Origin: Ignavibacteriota bacterium
GTDB lineage: Bacteria > Bacteroidota > Ignavibacteria > Kapaibacteriales > UBA2268
DNA length: 64,000 nucleotides
NCBI GenBank assembly: GCA_019637995.1
Contig: JAHBUQ010000001.1
Location: 1,353,589 to 1,417,588, forward strand
Reading direction: 5' to 3'
The notes under the pieces are model-generated. The model worked only from the letters and a program-made list of their open reading frames with translations. It did not search any database and was not told the origin of the DNA. Below are positions 27,016 to 36,706 of this stretch, piece after piece. Position 1 is the first letter of the stretch. Every line of letters begins with the position of its first letter. The position numbers and the translations under genes were made by a program.

Positions 27016-28824
27016 ATGTCTGTTAAATTTGAAGATTTTGGTGTATATGGAATAGACAAAAACAGATTTGGAGAGCAAAGAACAACCTGTCCTAAATGTT
27101 CTTCAACTCGAAAAGCTACTCATAAGAATATTAAGTGCCTTTCGGTAAATCCCGACAAAGGAAATTGGTTCTGTCATCATTGCGGTTATTCGGGTGGTTT
27201 ATTTGAAAAGAAAGAAGTAAAGTATTTCTTACCTAAACCTGTTTCAACTAATGCCATATCTCCAACAGATAAGGTCTATGATTGGTTTACTTCTCGAAAA
27301 ATAACTAAAGAAGTTATCAATAGAAATAAAATCACTATTGAAAAAGTATTCTTATCTCAATTAGGCAAAGAAGATTGGTGTATATGTTTCAATTACTATG
27401 TTGGCGAAATTCTTACTAACATCAAATACAGAAATTCTCAAAAAGTATTTCAACAAGTAAAAGGTGGATCGAAGGTTTTCTACAAGCTAAATGACTTGGA
27501 GAATCAAACCGACTGTATTATAACCGAAGGAGAAATTGATGCTCTATCATTTGAAGTTGCAGGATTTCAAAATGTAGTTTCGGTTCCAGATGGAGGTATT
27601 AATCCTGAAGTAAAACAAATTCAGACAAAACTTGATTATTTGGACAATTGTTCTGAATATTTCAAGAATATGCACAGAATATATTTGGCTACGGATTCTG
27701 ATGCTCCAGGAATAAGACTTCGTGAAGAATTGGCAAGAAGGCTTGGAAAGTCAAGATGTTGGATTGTTCGCTATCCTAATGGCTGCAAAGATGCAAATGA
27801 TGTTTTAGTAAAGTATGGCTCTAATAAGCTCAAAGAATGCATAAATAATGCAGAACTTTATCCAATTGAAGGCATTCATTATGCAAATGACCGCCGTGAT
27901 GAACTCAAAGACTTATACGATAATGGATTTCCAAATGGTGCTAAGTCAGGATATTCAAACCTTGATGAACTTATTACTTTCTACGGTTCTCAATTGACTA
28001 TTATTACAGGAATTCCATCACACGGAAAAAGTAATTTTATGGATCAGTTGATGATAAAACTGGCAATTAACCATAATTGGCGTTGGGGAATATTTTCACC
28101 TGAGAACTCAACCATTGAAATTCATTTATTACGGCTTATTGAGATTTTGGTTGGCAAACCATTTCTAAAAGATTATAACAACCGAATGACCTTTGATGAA
28201 GTGGAAACTGCACGTGATTTTATCAATGACCATACTTATTTCATTTTGCCAGATAATGAAGAATATCGTTTGGAGAGGATTCTTGAAGCTGCAGGTGGAT
28301 TAGTTCTGAAACATGGCATCAAAGGATTGATACTCGACCCTTGGAACACTCTTGAGCATCAATACGGCAGTGATTCTGAAACTATATATACGGGTAAGGT
28401 TCTGAATCAATTGAAGTATTTTGCAAGGATTCACGATATTCATCTATTCTTGGTGGCACACCCACGTAAAATGGCACGCAAGAAAGACAGCAAACTTTTT
28501 GAAGTACCAACTCTTTATGATATTTCTGGGTCTGCCAACTGGTTCAATATTGCCGACAATGGTATGGTAGTTTATCGGCAGTTCTCCGAAGATTTTACTG
28601 AAAGCTATCCTATTGTTTATGTTCAGAAAGTAAAACATAAGTTTATAGGTAAGACTGGATTTGCTAAGTTCGACTTCGATGTTTCCTGCCAAAGATATAT
28701 TGAAAAGGACAGGCATAACATTAAAAATGAACTTGATGCTTATGTTGATATATGTCCAGGAGGATATCCAAGTTCTTGGATGAATGACTGGGAAAATAAG
28801 AATGATGATGATGTTGGGTTCTAA
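27016..28824 (+). CDS. Bifunctional primase-helicase (Twinkle/T7 gp4-like)
   Basis: A 602-residue replicative enzyme. The N-terminal zinc ribbon has CPKCSSTRKATH and CHHCGYSGG (about 23-60). The TOPRIM domain has ITEGEIDAL, VPDGG and the metal site ATDSDAPG (about 172-245). The C-terminal DnaB-like ring helicase has Walker A TGIPSHGKSN (about 334-343), FSPENS, Walker B GLILDPWNT (about 436-444) and LFLVAHPRK (about 476-484). It would synthesise primers and unwind the phage genome. GGAG precedes the ATG. All catalytic motifs are intact. Its presence argues that the element replicates by theta or rolling forks and not by Mu-type transposition. Confidence 0.9.
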   Translation: MSVKFEDFGVYGIDKNRFGEQRTTCPKCSSTRKATHKNIKCLSVNPDKGNWFCHHCGYSGGLFEKKEVKYFLPKPVSTNAISPTDKVYDWFTSRKITKEVINRNKITIEKVFLSQLGKEDWCICFNYYVGEILTNIKYRNSQKVFQQVKGGSKVFYKLNDLENQTDCIITEGEIDALSFEVAGFQNVVSVPDGGINPEVKQIQTKLDYLDNCSEYFKNMHRIYLATDSDAPGIRLREELARRLGKSRCWIVRYPNGCKDANDVLVKYGSNKLKECINNAELYPIEGIHYANDRRDELKDLYDNGFPNGAKSGYSNLDELITFYGSQLTIITGIPSHGKSNFMDQLMIKLAINHNWRWGIFSPENSTIEIHLLRLIEILVGKPFLKDYNNRMTFDEVETARDFINDHTYFILPDNEEYRLERILEAAGGLVLKHGIKGLILDPWNTLEHQYGSDSETIYTGKVLNQLKYFARIHDIHLFLVAHPRKMARKKDSKLFEVPTLYDISGSANWFNIADNGMVVYRQFSEDFTESYPIVYVQKVKHKFIGKTGFAKFDFDVSCQRYIEKDRHNIKNELDAYVDICPGGYPSSWMNDWENKNDDDVGF

Positions 28825-28845
28825 TTTGAACTCTTCTGAATCAGT

Positions 28846-28873
28846 GACTGGCAGACCTAAAGTTCTGTCAGTC
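28846..28873 (+). other. Hairpin between primase-helicase and Mor-like genes
   Basis: GACTGGCAGA (28846-28855) pairs with TCTGTCAGTC (28864-28873), a 10-bp stem with one G-U pair and an 8-nt loop. The following sequence is not a clear U-run. It could be a weak terminator separating Mor from the early transcript. Confidence 0.5.
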
Positions 28874-28915
28874 TTACTATGGAATAATCTTTAATAAAAT
28901 AAATGGAATTAAATT

Positions 28916-29215
28916 ATGAGAAATGAAGATATTATAGAATTGCTTGAAGAACAGGATTTGCCTGAGCATTTCCAAATTGTTGCCGAAACTTGTGGAATTG
29001 AAACTGCAAGAATTCTTATCAAAGAACTGGGTGGAATTACTGTTAGTATTCCAATGGTGAATTCTTTACGCTCTTTGATTGAACGTTATATAAAAGAAAA
29101 CATAAAAGAGATACCAATTAAGAAAATCGCAAGGGAACTTGGAATGAATGAAAGAGCTGTAGCAAATATAATGAGAAAGAAAAGCTTAAAAATAGACAAC
29201 GGAAAAAAGTTTTAA
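28916..29215 (+). CDS. Mor/C-family transcription activator
   Basis: A 99-residue protein with the Mu Mor/C layout: an N-terminal dimerisation helix region (EDIIELLEEQDLPEHFQIVA), the conserved GI..A..LIKELGGITVSIP segment (about 33-46) and a C-terminal HTH (about 67-92: IPIKKIARELGMNERAVANI). Mor binds a dyad and activates middle transcription in Mu. Here it is the last early gene and would switch on late arms. A degraded copy of its 3' end lies 7.6 kb downstream (36707-36793). It is shorter than Mu Mor (129 residues), mainly at the N-terminus. Confidence 0.75.
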   Translation: MRNEDIIELLEEQDLPEHFQIVAETCGIETARILIKELGGITVSIPMVNSLRSLIERYIKENIKEIPIKKIARELGMNERAVANIMRKKSLKIDNGKKF

Positions 29216-29255
29216 CTTCTGAAATATTTATTTTTTTGGTTCGTCTTTATAAACT

Positions 29256-29573
29256 ATGAAAAAAGTAGCCTTTATATTGCTTTTAATTATAGGATTCTTG
29301 TTTTTGCACTCAGAAACTGGAATCTTGAAAGATTGTGCAGACCATCATGAAGGACATGATGTTTGCTCTATTTTTCAAAATTCAGATAAAATAAGGACTT
29401 CATCACTTGCTTCATTCAATAACATTAATCAATTACTAAATACTGCATTTATTATCCCATTAATAAATATAAGCAATTATCTTATAATCCCAAATACAAA
29501 TAATTCTGATTTCTATCCTCATAGACTCAAGAACAAAAAGTTAATACACTTTCTAAGCTCACTCCTAATTTAG
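29256..29573 (+). CDS. Small exported protein with His/Cys patch, first gene of the metal block
   Basis: A 105-residue protein with an N-terminal signal or membrane helix (MKKVAFILLLIIGFLFLH) followed by DCADHHEGHDVC, a His/Cys-rich metal-binding patch. A second hydrophobic stretch (LNTAFIIPLINISNYLIIP) follows. It precedes the RND efflux genes by 53 nt and may be a periplasmic metal chaperone or sensor. Family not recognised with certainty. Confidence 0.55.
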   Translation: MKKVAFILLLIIGFLFLHSETGILKDCADHHEGHDVCSIFQNSDKIRTSSLASFNNINQLLNTAFIIPLINISNYLIIPNTNNSDFYPHRLKNKKLIHFLSSLLI

Positions 29574-29626
29574 TAGATTTTTCCCTATCAATTTTTTATA
29601 ATATTTTATAACTTTTAGGAGAAAAA

Positions 29627-30877
29627 ATGAGACATCTTTTTGTCTTGTTCTTCATATGCTGTACATTCAGCACTATGTTTGGGCAAGAAAATAAAATTAA
29701 GGGTTTAACTCTACAAAATGCACTGGATATAGGTTTAAAGAACCATCCTGAAATTCAGGCAGCTCATGCGAATATAAGTGGCTCTAAAGGGAGGTACTTA
29801 AGTGGAATTTCCTTACCTCAACCGGAGATAGCATATGATAATCAATTTATATCCCCTACCAATGGGTTAGGTAACGAAAGAACTATTTCTGTTTCTCAAT
29901 CCTTTGAATTCCCGTCAATTTACTTTTTAAAAGGGAGTAAATACTCTAAAGCTGAAGAGATTACTTATTTTCAGCTCAAACTTATTGAGAGAAATCTCAC
30001 TACTAAAATAAAGACTGCATACTATAAAGTACTTGCAAAACAAAATCAATTAAAAACAGCCGAAGAAAATCTATTAATAACAGAAGACTTCTTAAAAAAA
30101 TCAGAAATAAGACAAAATGTCGGTGAAGGTACCAACTTAGAAAGACTTACTGCAAAAGTTCAATTTTCTGAAGCACAAAACAACTTAGAAATTTCAAAAA
30201 ATGAACTAAAAACTGCATTTGCAGAATTGAATTATACTCTTGGATTTGGAAATCAAACAATAGATTCCGTATATTCTTTGCAAGATTCTTTACATTTTGT
30301 TGACTACTCATTAAATACGAGTCAATTCAATAAAATATTTGAAATAAATAATCCACAAATTAAGATTGCCGAGATTAATTATGATATATCAAACGTAGAA
30401 AAAAGTCTTGCTGTATCTTCTTATTTACCAAAAATAAATCTTGCATATTTATCTCAAACACTTGACAATAAAAGTGGATTCCATGGCTTTAATGTTGGTG
30501 TATCTGTTCCACTTTGGTTTATGTTTGAACAGAATGGCAAAATTCAAGAAGCAAGTGCAAATCAGTCAATTTCTGAAAATATTCTTCAATTAACTAAGAA
30601 CGATATTTCAATAAATTTGAAAAATTCAATAACTGACTACGAGAACAACCTCAGACAAGTTAAACTTTATTTGGAGGACATTCTGCCACAATCGGAAGAA
30701 ATTTTCAGAACTGCTTCAAAAAGTTACGAGGTAGGTGAATTAACCTATCTTGAATATTTGAAAGCTAAGCAAACTTTGAATATTTCAAAGAATAACTACA
30801 ATAATGCCATCTTTAATTACTATCAATCCATATTTAAGATTGAAGAAATTGTTGGACAAAATATAACAAATAAATAA
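29627..30877 (+). CDS. cusC: Outer-membrane efflux protein, TolC/CusC family
   Basis: A 416-residue outer-membrane factor with a signal peptide (MRHLFVLFFICCTFSTMFGQ) and two TolC-type repeats of helical and beta segments (LQNALDIGLKNHPEIQAA near the N-terminus, YEVGELTYLEYLKAKQTLN near the C-terminus). It forms the exit duct of the tripartite CusCBA/CzcCBA metal pump encoded with the next two genes. GGAG precedes the ATG. Metal specificity cannot be read from this subunit. The symbol is by homology class. Confidence 0.88.
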   Translation: MRHLFVLFFICCTFSTMFGQENKIKGLTLQNALDIGLKNHPEIQAAHANISGSKGRYLSGISLPQPEIAYDNQFISPTNGLGNERTISVSQSFEFPSIYFLKGSKYSKAEEITYFQLKLIERNLTTKIKTAYYKVLAKQNQLKTAEENLLITEDFLKKSEIRQNVGEGTNLERLTAKVQFSEAQNNLEISKNELKTAFAELNYTLGFGNQTIDSVYSLQDSLHFVDYSLNTSQFNKIFEINNPQIKIAEINYDISNVEKSLAVSSYLPKINLAYLSQTLDNKSGFHGFNVGVSVPLWFMFEQNGKIQEASANQSISENILQLTKNDISINLKNSITDYENNLRQVKLYLEDILPQSEEIFRTASKSYEVGELTYLEYLKAKQTLNISKNNYNNAIFNYYQSIFKIEEIVGQNITNK

Positions 30878-30892
30878 GTAAAGGAGAAATAA

Positions 30893-32116
30893 ATGAAATT
30901 AAATATCAAATTTTTATTGGTTGTTATTTTTCAGGTATTCATTCTCATAGGATGCAGCGAAAAAGAAAACCACAAAAACGAAGGAAAACATGAAGATGAA
31001 CATGAAAGCCATAAAAGCGAAGGTAAAAACGATGAAGATCACGAAAAGCATTCGAAATTGGTAAAACTTAGTCAAGAATCGCTAAAATTGATAAATATTC
31101 AAACAGAGACTGTTTCTTTGCAAACTATGACCGGATTTATCACAATTCCAGCAACAATAGTACATAATCAAGATAATGAAGCACAAGTTGGATCATTAGT
31201 ACAAGGAAGGGTGCAGAAAGTTTTTGTTAAAATAGGAGATTACGTAAAGGCTGGGCAAGTTCTTATGACAGTTGAAGGATTGGACATAGGAACAATTAAA
31301 GCTGGTTTCCTCAAGGCAAAAGCAAACTTAGATTTTACCAAATCAACTTATGAAAGACAAAAGAAATTATTTGAAGAAAAAATAGGTTCACAAAAAAGTT
31401 TATTAGAAAGTCAAGCTGAGTATGAAAAAGCATCAGCTGAATTTAAAGCAGAAGATAAGAGAATTCATTCAATCGGGCTATCTGATGAAGATATGTTAAA
31501 CAGCAAATCACATGATGAACATACTTCCGGGACTCTACCTATCAAGTCACCAATAAGTGGAATTGTAGTTGAAAGAAACATTGTATTAGGTCAATTAATT
31601 GAAACGAATACAAATGCATTCAAAGTTGTTAATACAAGCTCGGTTTGGATTGATGGGCAAGTATTTGAAAAGGATTTAAACAAATTTACTCAAAAAACAT
31701 CTGCAATTTTTACTTCTACAGTTTTCCCTAATGAAAATTTCACAGGTAAAGTAATCTACATTGGTCAATCAATCGATGAACAAACGAGAACCTTATTAAT
31801 TAGAACTGAATTTTCAAACAATAAGAATAAATTGAAGCCACAAATGTTTGGTGAATTAAAAATACCAGTCGGAGATAACACTCAGGCATTGTTGATACCC
31901 GAAGAAGCTCTTATAAAAGAAGGGGATAAGTATTTTGTATTTATTAAAGAGTCTGACACAACCTTTGAGCAACGATTTGTTTCAATCGGTTTACCTTCAA
32001 ATAAAAGAATTGAAATTACAGATGGATTAAAAGAGGGAGAAGTAGTTGTATCAAAGGGCGCTTTCTATTTGATTAGTGAAATGAAAAAAGAAGAATTGGA
32101 AGGGCATGAACACTGA
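30893..32116 (+). CDS. cusB: RND metal efflux periplasmic adaptor, CusB family, His-rich lipoprotein
   Basis: A 407-residue membrane-fusion protein. The lipobox LIGC (about 18-21) suggests lipid anchoring. A His/Glu-rich segment follows (about 25-56: EDEHESHKSEGK), likely to bind metal. The core has the barrel-sandwich halves VGSLVQGRVQKVFVKIGDYV and SPISGIVVERNIV, a helical hairpin between them and a C-terminal beta barrel. It links CusA to CusC. AAAGGAG precedes the ATG. The stop overlaps the cusA start by one base, so they are co-translated. Confidence 0.9.
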   Translation: MKLNIKFLLVVIFQVFILIGCSEKENHKNEGKHEDEHESHKSEGKNDEDHEKHSKLVKLSQESLKLINIQTETVSLQTMTGFITIPATIVHNQDNEAQVGSLVQGRVQKVFVKIGDYVKAGQVLMTVEGLDIGTIKAGFLKAKANLDFTKSTYERQKKLFEEKIGSQKSLLESQAEYEKASAEFKAEDKRIHSIGLSDEDMLNSKSHDEHTSGTLPIKSPISGIVVERNIVLGQLIETNTNAFKVVNTSSVWIDGQVFEKDLNKFTQKTSAIFTSTVFPNENFTGKVIYIGQSIDEQTRTLLIRTEFSNNKNKLKPQMFGELKIPVGDNTQALLIPEEALIKEGDKYFVFIKESDTTFEQRFVSIGLPSNKRIEITDGLKEGEVVVSKGAFYLISEMKKEELEGHEH

Positions 32117-35100
32117 TGTTAGAAAAATTAATAACCTTGACATTAACAAGAAAAGGAATGATATTATTCCTTTCTTTGCTGATTGTTGCATTTGGAGTTT
32201 ACTCGGCTTATAATATCTCCATTGATGCATTCCCTGATGTAACAAATATTCAGGTCGAAATAATCAGCCATGCCGACGGGCTTTCTGCAATTGAAATTGA
32301 AAGGAATGTAACTTATCCTATTGAAATGGCAATGCGTGGAATACCGGATGTTGTGCAAATGCGTTCTGTTACAAAATTTGGACTTTCAATTGTAACTTTA
32401 GTTTTTAAAGATAATGTTGACATATATTTCGCAAGACAATTAGTATTTGAACGATTAGGTGAAGCCAGGGAAAAGGTTCCTCAAGGCGTTGAGATAGCTA
32501 TGGGTCCTATAGCAACAGTTATGGGGGAAATCTACCAATATACACTTGAAGGAAAAATGCCCGATGACTCACTTGCTAAAATAAAGTATTTGACTGATTT
32601 AAGAACACTGCAAGAATGGGTTATTACTCCTCAATTAAAGAATGTTGCCGGAGTAAACGAAATAAATTCTTTTGGAGGGTATTTTAAACAATATCAAGTA
32701 ATCGTTTCACCTGAGAAATTATTGAAATATTCTCTAACTGTTGATGAAGTATATTCAGCAATTGAGAACAACAATCAAAATGTAGGTGGAAATATTCTTG
32801 AAAGAAGTTCAGACCAATATATTATTCGTAGTGTTGGACTGATAAAAAGTATTAGTGATATTGAAAGTATTGTTCTAAAATCCCATGAAGGTACACCTGT
32901 TTTCATAAGAGATGTTGCCCAAGTTAAAGTTGGTGAAGCTGTCCGTATGGGAGCCGCTATAAAAAGCGGACAGAATGAAACAGTAGGTGGAATTGTAATG
33001 ATGTTAAGGGGTGGAAACGGACGTGAAGTTGTTCATCTCGTCAAAGAGAAAGTTAAAGAGATTAACGAAAGCAACATGCTCCCTGATGGAATGAAAATTG
33101 TACCTTATTATGATAGAACTGATATTGTAGATGAGAGTATCTTAACTATTATCAGAGCTCTTCTTGAAGGTTCAATCCTTGTCCTTATAGTAACCTTCGT
33201 ATTGTTAAGAAGTTTTCGGGGTTCGGCTGTAATTTTAATCGCACTTCCAATATCCCTTTTACTTACCTTTGTCTTTATGAAGTTACTGGGTGTAAGTGCT
33301 AACTTGATGTCCATCGGAGGTTTAGTAATTTCTACAGGAATGAAATTTGACGCATCAATCATTCAAGTAGAGAATGTCCAAAGACTGCTAAATGAAGGTA
33401 AAGGCAAAATCAATAGAATGGCTCTCATTCTTAAAGCCATTCTTGATGTTAGAAAACCAAGTATTTATGGTGAAATAATAATAGCAATAACATTCATTCC
33501 AATTCTGGCATTAGAAGGAATAGAAGGAAAAATGTTTGCACCATTAGCTATCACAGTTGGATTGGCTATCATTGCTTCGCTATTAATGTCTATCTTTATC
33601 ATACCGCAGTTATGTGCTATATTTTTGAAACCACAAGCTGAAAAAGAAAGTTTTGTAATGAGATTCTTTTCAAAGAATTATCTCCCATTACTCAAGTTTA
33701 GTATAAGAAGGAAAAGCGTTATTCTAATTACGTCAATAGTAGCTTTAATCGGTTCATTGTTTCTATTTACCCGATTGGGTACAGAATTTATACCGATAAT
33801 GGATGAAGGTGCTTTTGATATGGATATTGCCTTATTACCCGGAGTCTCGCTCCCTAAATCATTAGAAGTAAACAAAATGGCAGTTGCAAAACTCGAGAAA
33901 TTTGATGAATTAGATATTGTCGTAGGAAGGATAGGTCAAACCGGTGTTGCTCTTGACACAAGAGGTGTTGACAAAACAGGATATGTAGGTGTATTAAAAC
34001 ACAAAAACGAGTGGAAAAGAAATATTTCAAGAGAAGAACTTAATAATGAAATGAGGGAATCACTTGAATCTATTCCCGGAATCGCTTTTGGATTTAGTCA
34101 GCCGATTCAGTGCAGAATTGATGAAATTGTGGCAGGTACAAGAGCACAATTAATATTAAAACTTTTTGGTGAAGACATTGAAATATTGAAAAGCAAAGCT
34201 GATGAAATTGCAAAGGTTCTTTCAGGTATTAAGGGTGGAACTGATTTAATTACAGAAAAAGTAGCGGGTCAGCCATATTTAACAATCTCAATAGACAGAA
34301 ACAAAATCGCAAGATATGGTTTGAATATAAGTGATGTTCAAAATATTGTTGAAATTGCAATCGCCGGTAAATCAGCTTCAAAATTTTATGAGGAAAATAA
34401 GAGCTTCGATATTGCTGTGCGAATTCCGGAAGATAAAAGAAATTCGTTAGAAACTATCAGTAATATTTTTGTTCCGACTAAAGAGGGAATGAATATACCT
34501 CTTTCGCAAATAGCTGACATTAAAATGATTGAAGGACCTGTTCAGATTAGCCGTCAAGATGGTATAAGAAGAATTGGTATTGAAATGAATATTAGTGGCA
34601 GAGATATTGGTAGTTTTGTTGAAGAAGCTAAAGAAAAAATCAAAGAACATATCCAACTTCCATCAGGCTATTATTTACATTGGGGCGGACAGTTTGAAAA
34701 TCAGCAAAGAGCAATGAACAAGCTAATAATTATTGCTCCAATAGCTCTTGGATTAATAATTTTACTGTTATTCGTTACTTTCCATTCCATGCGTCTAACA
34801 TTGCTCGTAATTTCAAACTTGCCATTTGCCTTGATTGGAGGTATCATTGCGCTTTATTTTTCAGGTCTTTATTTATCAGTACCTGCATCAGTTGGCTTTA
34901 TTGTCCTTTTCGGTGTGGCTGTATTAAATGGTGTTGTTTTAGTAACACATATTAATCAGCTTAGAGAAGAAGGCTTGCCTCTTAGTGAAGCAATTGAAAA
35001 AGGTAGTATGGACAGGTTGCGCCCAGTGCTTATGACAGCATTCATTACTATTTTTAGTTTGGTTCCGGCAATTGTATCAACCGGAGCAGGGTCTGAAGTT

Positions 35101-35220
35101 CAAAAGCCACTCGCAGTTGTAGTTGTTGGTGGTTTAATTACATCAACAATACTTACTTTACTGATTATTCCTTCAATATACAGTTGGTTTGAAAAAAGGA
35201 AAGTCGAAGCTGAAATGTAA
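32116..35220 (+). CDS. cusA: Heavy-metal efflux RND transporter, CusA/CzcA family
   Basis: A 1034-residue inner-membrane proton antiporter. Twelve membrane segments are arranged in two halves with large periplasmic loops. The first (about 16-32) precedes DAFPDVTNIQVEI, the family's opening loop. The transmembrane 4 motif GMKFDASIIQVEN (about 413-425) keeps the proton-relay Asp. Length is normal. It pumps monovalent (Cu/Ag) or divalent (Zn/Cd/Co) cations. The nearby CueP and Met-rich lipoprotein suggest copper, while the CDF and P1B-ATPase genes suggest zinc or cadmium. A strong terminator follows directly. Confidence 0.93.
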   Translation: MLEKLITLTLTRKGMILFLSLLIVAFGVYSAYNISIDAFPDVTNIQVEIISHADGLSAIEIERNVTYPIEMAMRGIPDVVQMRSVTKFGLSIVTLVFKDNVDIYFARQLVFERLGEAREKVPQGVEIAMGPIATVMGEIYQYTLEGKMPDDSLAKIKYLTDLRTLQEWVITPQLKNVAGVNEINSFGGYFKQYQVIVSPEKLLKYSLTVDEVYSAIENNNQNVGGNILERSSDQYIIRSVGLIKSISDIESIVLKSHEGTPVFIRDVAQVKVGEAVRMGAAIKSGQNETVGGIVMMLRGGNGREVVHLVKEKVKEINESNMLPDGMKIVPYYDRTDIVDESILTIIRALLEGSILVLIVTFVLLRSFRGSAVILIALPISLLLTFVFMKLLGVSANLMSIGGLVISTGMKFDASIIQVENVQRLLNEGKGKINRMALILKAILDVRKPSIYGEIIIAITFIPILALEGIEGKMFAPLAITVGLAIIASLLMSIFIIPQLCAIFLKPQAEKESFVMRFFSKNYLPLLKFSIRRKSVILITSIVALIGSLFLFTRLGTEFIPIMDEGAFDMDIALLPGVSLPKSLEVNKMAVAKLEKFDELDIVVGRIGQTGVALDTRGVDKTGYVGVLKHKNEWKRNISREELNNEMRESLESIPGIAFGFSQPIQCRIDEIVAGTRAQLILKLFGEDIEILKSKADEIAKVLSGIKGGTDLITEKVAGQPYLTISIDRNKIARYGLNISDVQNIVEIAIAGKSASKFYEENKSFDIAVRIPEDKRNSLETISNIFVPTKEGMNIPLSQIADIKMIEGPVQISRQDGIRRIGIEMNISGRDIGSFVEEAKEKIKEHIQLPSGYYLHWGGQFENQQRAMNKLIIIAPIALGLIILLLFVTFHSMRLTLLVISNLPFALIGGIIALYFSGLYLSVPASVGFIVLFGVAVLNGVVLVTHINQLREEGLPLSEAIEKGSMDRLRPVLMTAFITIFSLVPAIVSTGAGSEVQKPLAVVVVGGLITSTILTLLIIPSIYSWFEKRKVEAEM

Positions 35221-35227
35221 ATTATAT

Positions 35228-35262
35228 CCGGCTTGTCATCAAAAACAAGCCGGAATTTTCTT
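35228..35262 (+). terminator. Rho-independent terminator after cusA
   Basis: CCGGCTTGT (35228-35236) and ACAAGCCGG (35245-35253) form a perfect 9-bp stem with an 8-nt loop, followed by AATTTTCTT. It ends or attenuates the cusCBA transcript before the PII-like gene. Confidence 0.85.
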
Positions 35263-35282
35263 AAATAATAAAGGATATAAAT

Positions 35283-35624
35283 ATGAAAGAAATAAAAGCA
35301 ATTATAAGACCTTTTAAACTATTGGAAGTTATTGATGAGCTGACTAAAATTGAAGATTTGCCCGGAGTTACAGTTTCAGATATTAAAGGTTTTGGTAAAA
35401 GTAGGGCAAAAAATGCTCCTGATAAAATTGTTTATGATTTGGTTGAGTTTATTCCAAGAACCAAAATCGAGTTGGTTATTTCTGATGATATGGTTGAAGA
35501 AGTTGTAAATGTTCTTCAAAAATTTGCTCATACCGGAAATACCGGCGATGGGAAGATATTTGTTTACAATGTTGAAGATGTCATTAAAATCAGAACGAAT
35601 GAAAGAGGAGAAGAGGCGATATGA
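35283..35624 (+). CDS. PII-like signalling protein linked to metal efflux (PII-NG type)
   Basis: A 113-residue PII-superfamily protein with the family start MKEIKAIIRPFKLLEVIDEL, the motif VTVSDIKGFGKS and the nucleotide-loop motif TGNTGDGKIFVYNVEDVIKI. The T-loop lacks the Tyr uridylylated in GlnB: the segment reads AKNAPDKIVYDLVEFIPR. PII relatives beside RND metal pumps form a known separate group thought to regulate the transporter and not nitrogen metabolism. The gene follows cusA after a terminator. A 23-codon frame overlapping its stop (35621-35692) is probably noise. Confidence 0.85.
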   Translation: MKEIKAIIRPFKLLEVIDELTKIEDLPGVTVSDIKGFGKSRAKNAPDKIVYDLVEFIPRTKIELVISDDMVEEVVNVLQKFAHTGNTGDGKIFVYNVEDVIKIRTNERGEEAI

Positions 35625-35695
35625 ATTTAGAAATCTATTATAATATCATTATTGAAAATTTAATTTGGGATATCAATCAAAAATATTTTTAAAAT

Positions 35696-36610
35696 ATGCT
35701 TATTAAGATTATGGAACACAATCACAATAACTTTGAAAACAAGATAGATTACAACAATGCTTTTGCGTTTGGCATCATTTTAAATTGGGCTTATGTTGTT
35801 TTTGAATTTGTCTTCGGATTGAGAATTAATTCAATGGCTCTTATAGCCGATGCAAGTCATAATTTAGGCGATGTACTGGGTTTATTGCTTGCATGGGGAG
35901 CATCGTATCTTGCTAAAACTTCAGCTACTAATCAAAGGACTTATGGTCTAAGAAAATCAACAGTTCTTGCTGCATTATTCAATGCTATTATTCTTCTTAT
36001 AGCTGTTGGTGCTATTTCTATTGAAGCTGTCAGGAAAATAATTACACCAGAACCGTTACAAGGTACAACGATGATGATTGTAGCTGGAATTGGTGTGGTC
36101 ATTAATGCTTTAACAGCCGTTCTCTTCTTGAAAGGTAAAAATAAAGACATAAATATTAAAGGTGCATTTTTGCATATGTCTGCTGATGCTGGCGTTTCCC
36201 TTGCTATTGTAGGAGCTGGTTTGCTTATCAATTTAACTGGTTTTTATTTGTTGGATCCGATTATTAGCTTTGTTGTTGTGATAGTTATTGTGATTGGAAC
36301 TTGGAATTTGCTCAAAGAATCTTTCTTTTTATCTATGGATGCCGTTCCTAAAAATATTGATTATGAAAATGTTTTCAAATATTTTAAATCAATTGATGGT
36401 GTTAAGGAAGTCCATGATTTACATATTTGGGCAATGAGTACAACAGAAACTGCTCTTACAGTTCATCTAGTGATGCCATCAAGCAAGATTGAAGAAAATT
36501 TTTTATATAAAATAAACCACAATCTTCATCACGATTTTAATATCGGGCATTCGACAATCCAAATTGAGAAGGACAATCAGTACAGAAATTGCAATAAAAA
36601 TGAAATTTAA
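35696..36610 (+). CDS. Cation diffusion facilitator (CzcD/ZitB-like)
   Basis: A 304-residue Zn/Cd/Co exporter of the CDF family with six membrane helices. The metal site in helix 2 reads ALIADASHNLGD and that in helix 5 reads HMSADAG, giving the HD-HD arrangement of zinc transporters. The N-terminus carries EHNHNN, a short His patch. The C-terminal cytoplasmic domain (about 215-304) has VKEVHDLHIWAMS, the usual dimer and metal-sensing fold. The start is uncertain between ATG 35696 and ATG 35711. It complements the RND pump by moving metal from cytoplasm to periplasm. Confidence 0.92.
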   Translation: MLIKIMEHNHNNFENKIDYNNAFAFGIILNWAYVVFEFVFGLRINSMALIADASHNLGDVLGLLLAWGASYLAKTSATNQRTYGLRKSTVLAALFNAIILLIAVGAISIEAVRKIITPEPLQGTTMMIVAGIGVVINALTAVLFLKGKNKDINIKGAFLHMSADAGVSLAIVGAGLLINLTGFYLLDPIISFVVVIVIVIGTWNLLKESFFLSMDAVPKNIDYENVFKYFKSIDGVKEVHDLHIWAMSTTETALTVHLVMPSSKIEENFLYKINHNLHHDFNIGHSTIQIEKDNQYRNCNKNEI

Positions 36611-36706
36611 AAAATAAATTATTTATTATCAAGGAAACGCAATGTGAAATATTTTATGCAAATTTTATCAACAATGTTCTTAACTCTGATTGGTTGATCA
36701 AATTTA

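Noticed and set aside
18339..29215. Mu transposase A/B genes expected in a Mor-type phage
   Set aside because: None of the early genes shows a DDE recombinase or MuB-type ATPase pattern. The ATPases present belong to recombination and replication families.
35621..35692. 23-codon frame overlapping the PII stop
   Set aside because: The ATGA overlap is suggestive, but the product is very short and A+T-driven, with no conserved feature.
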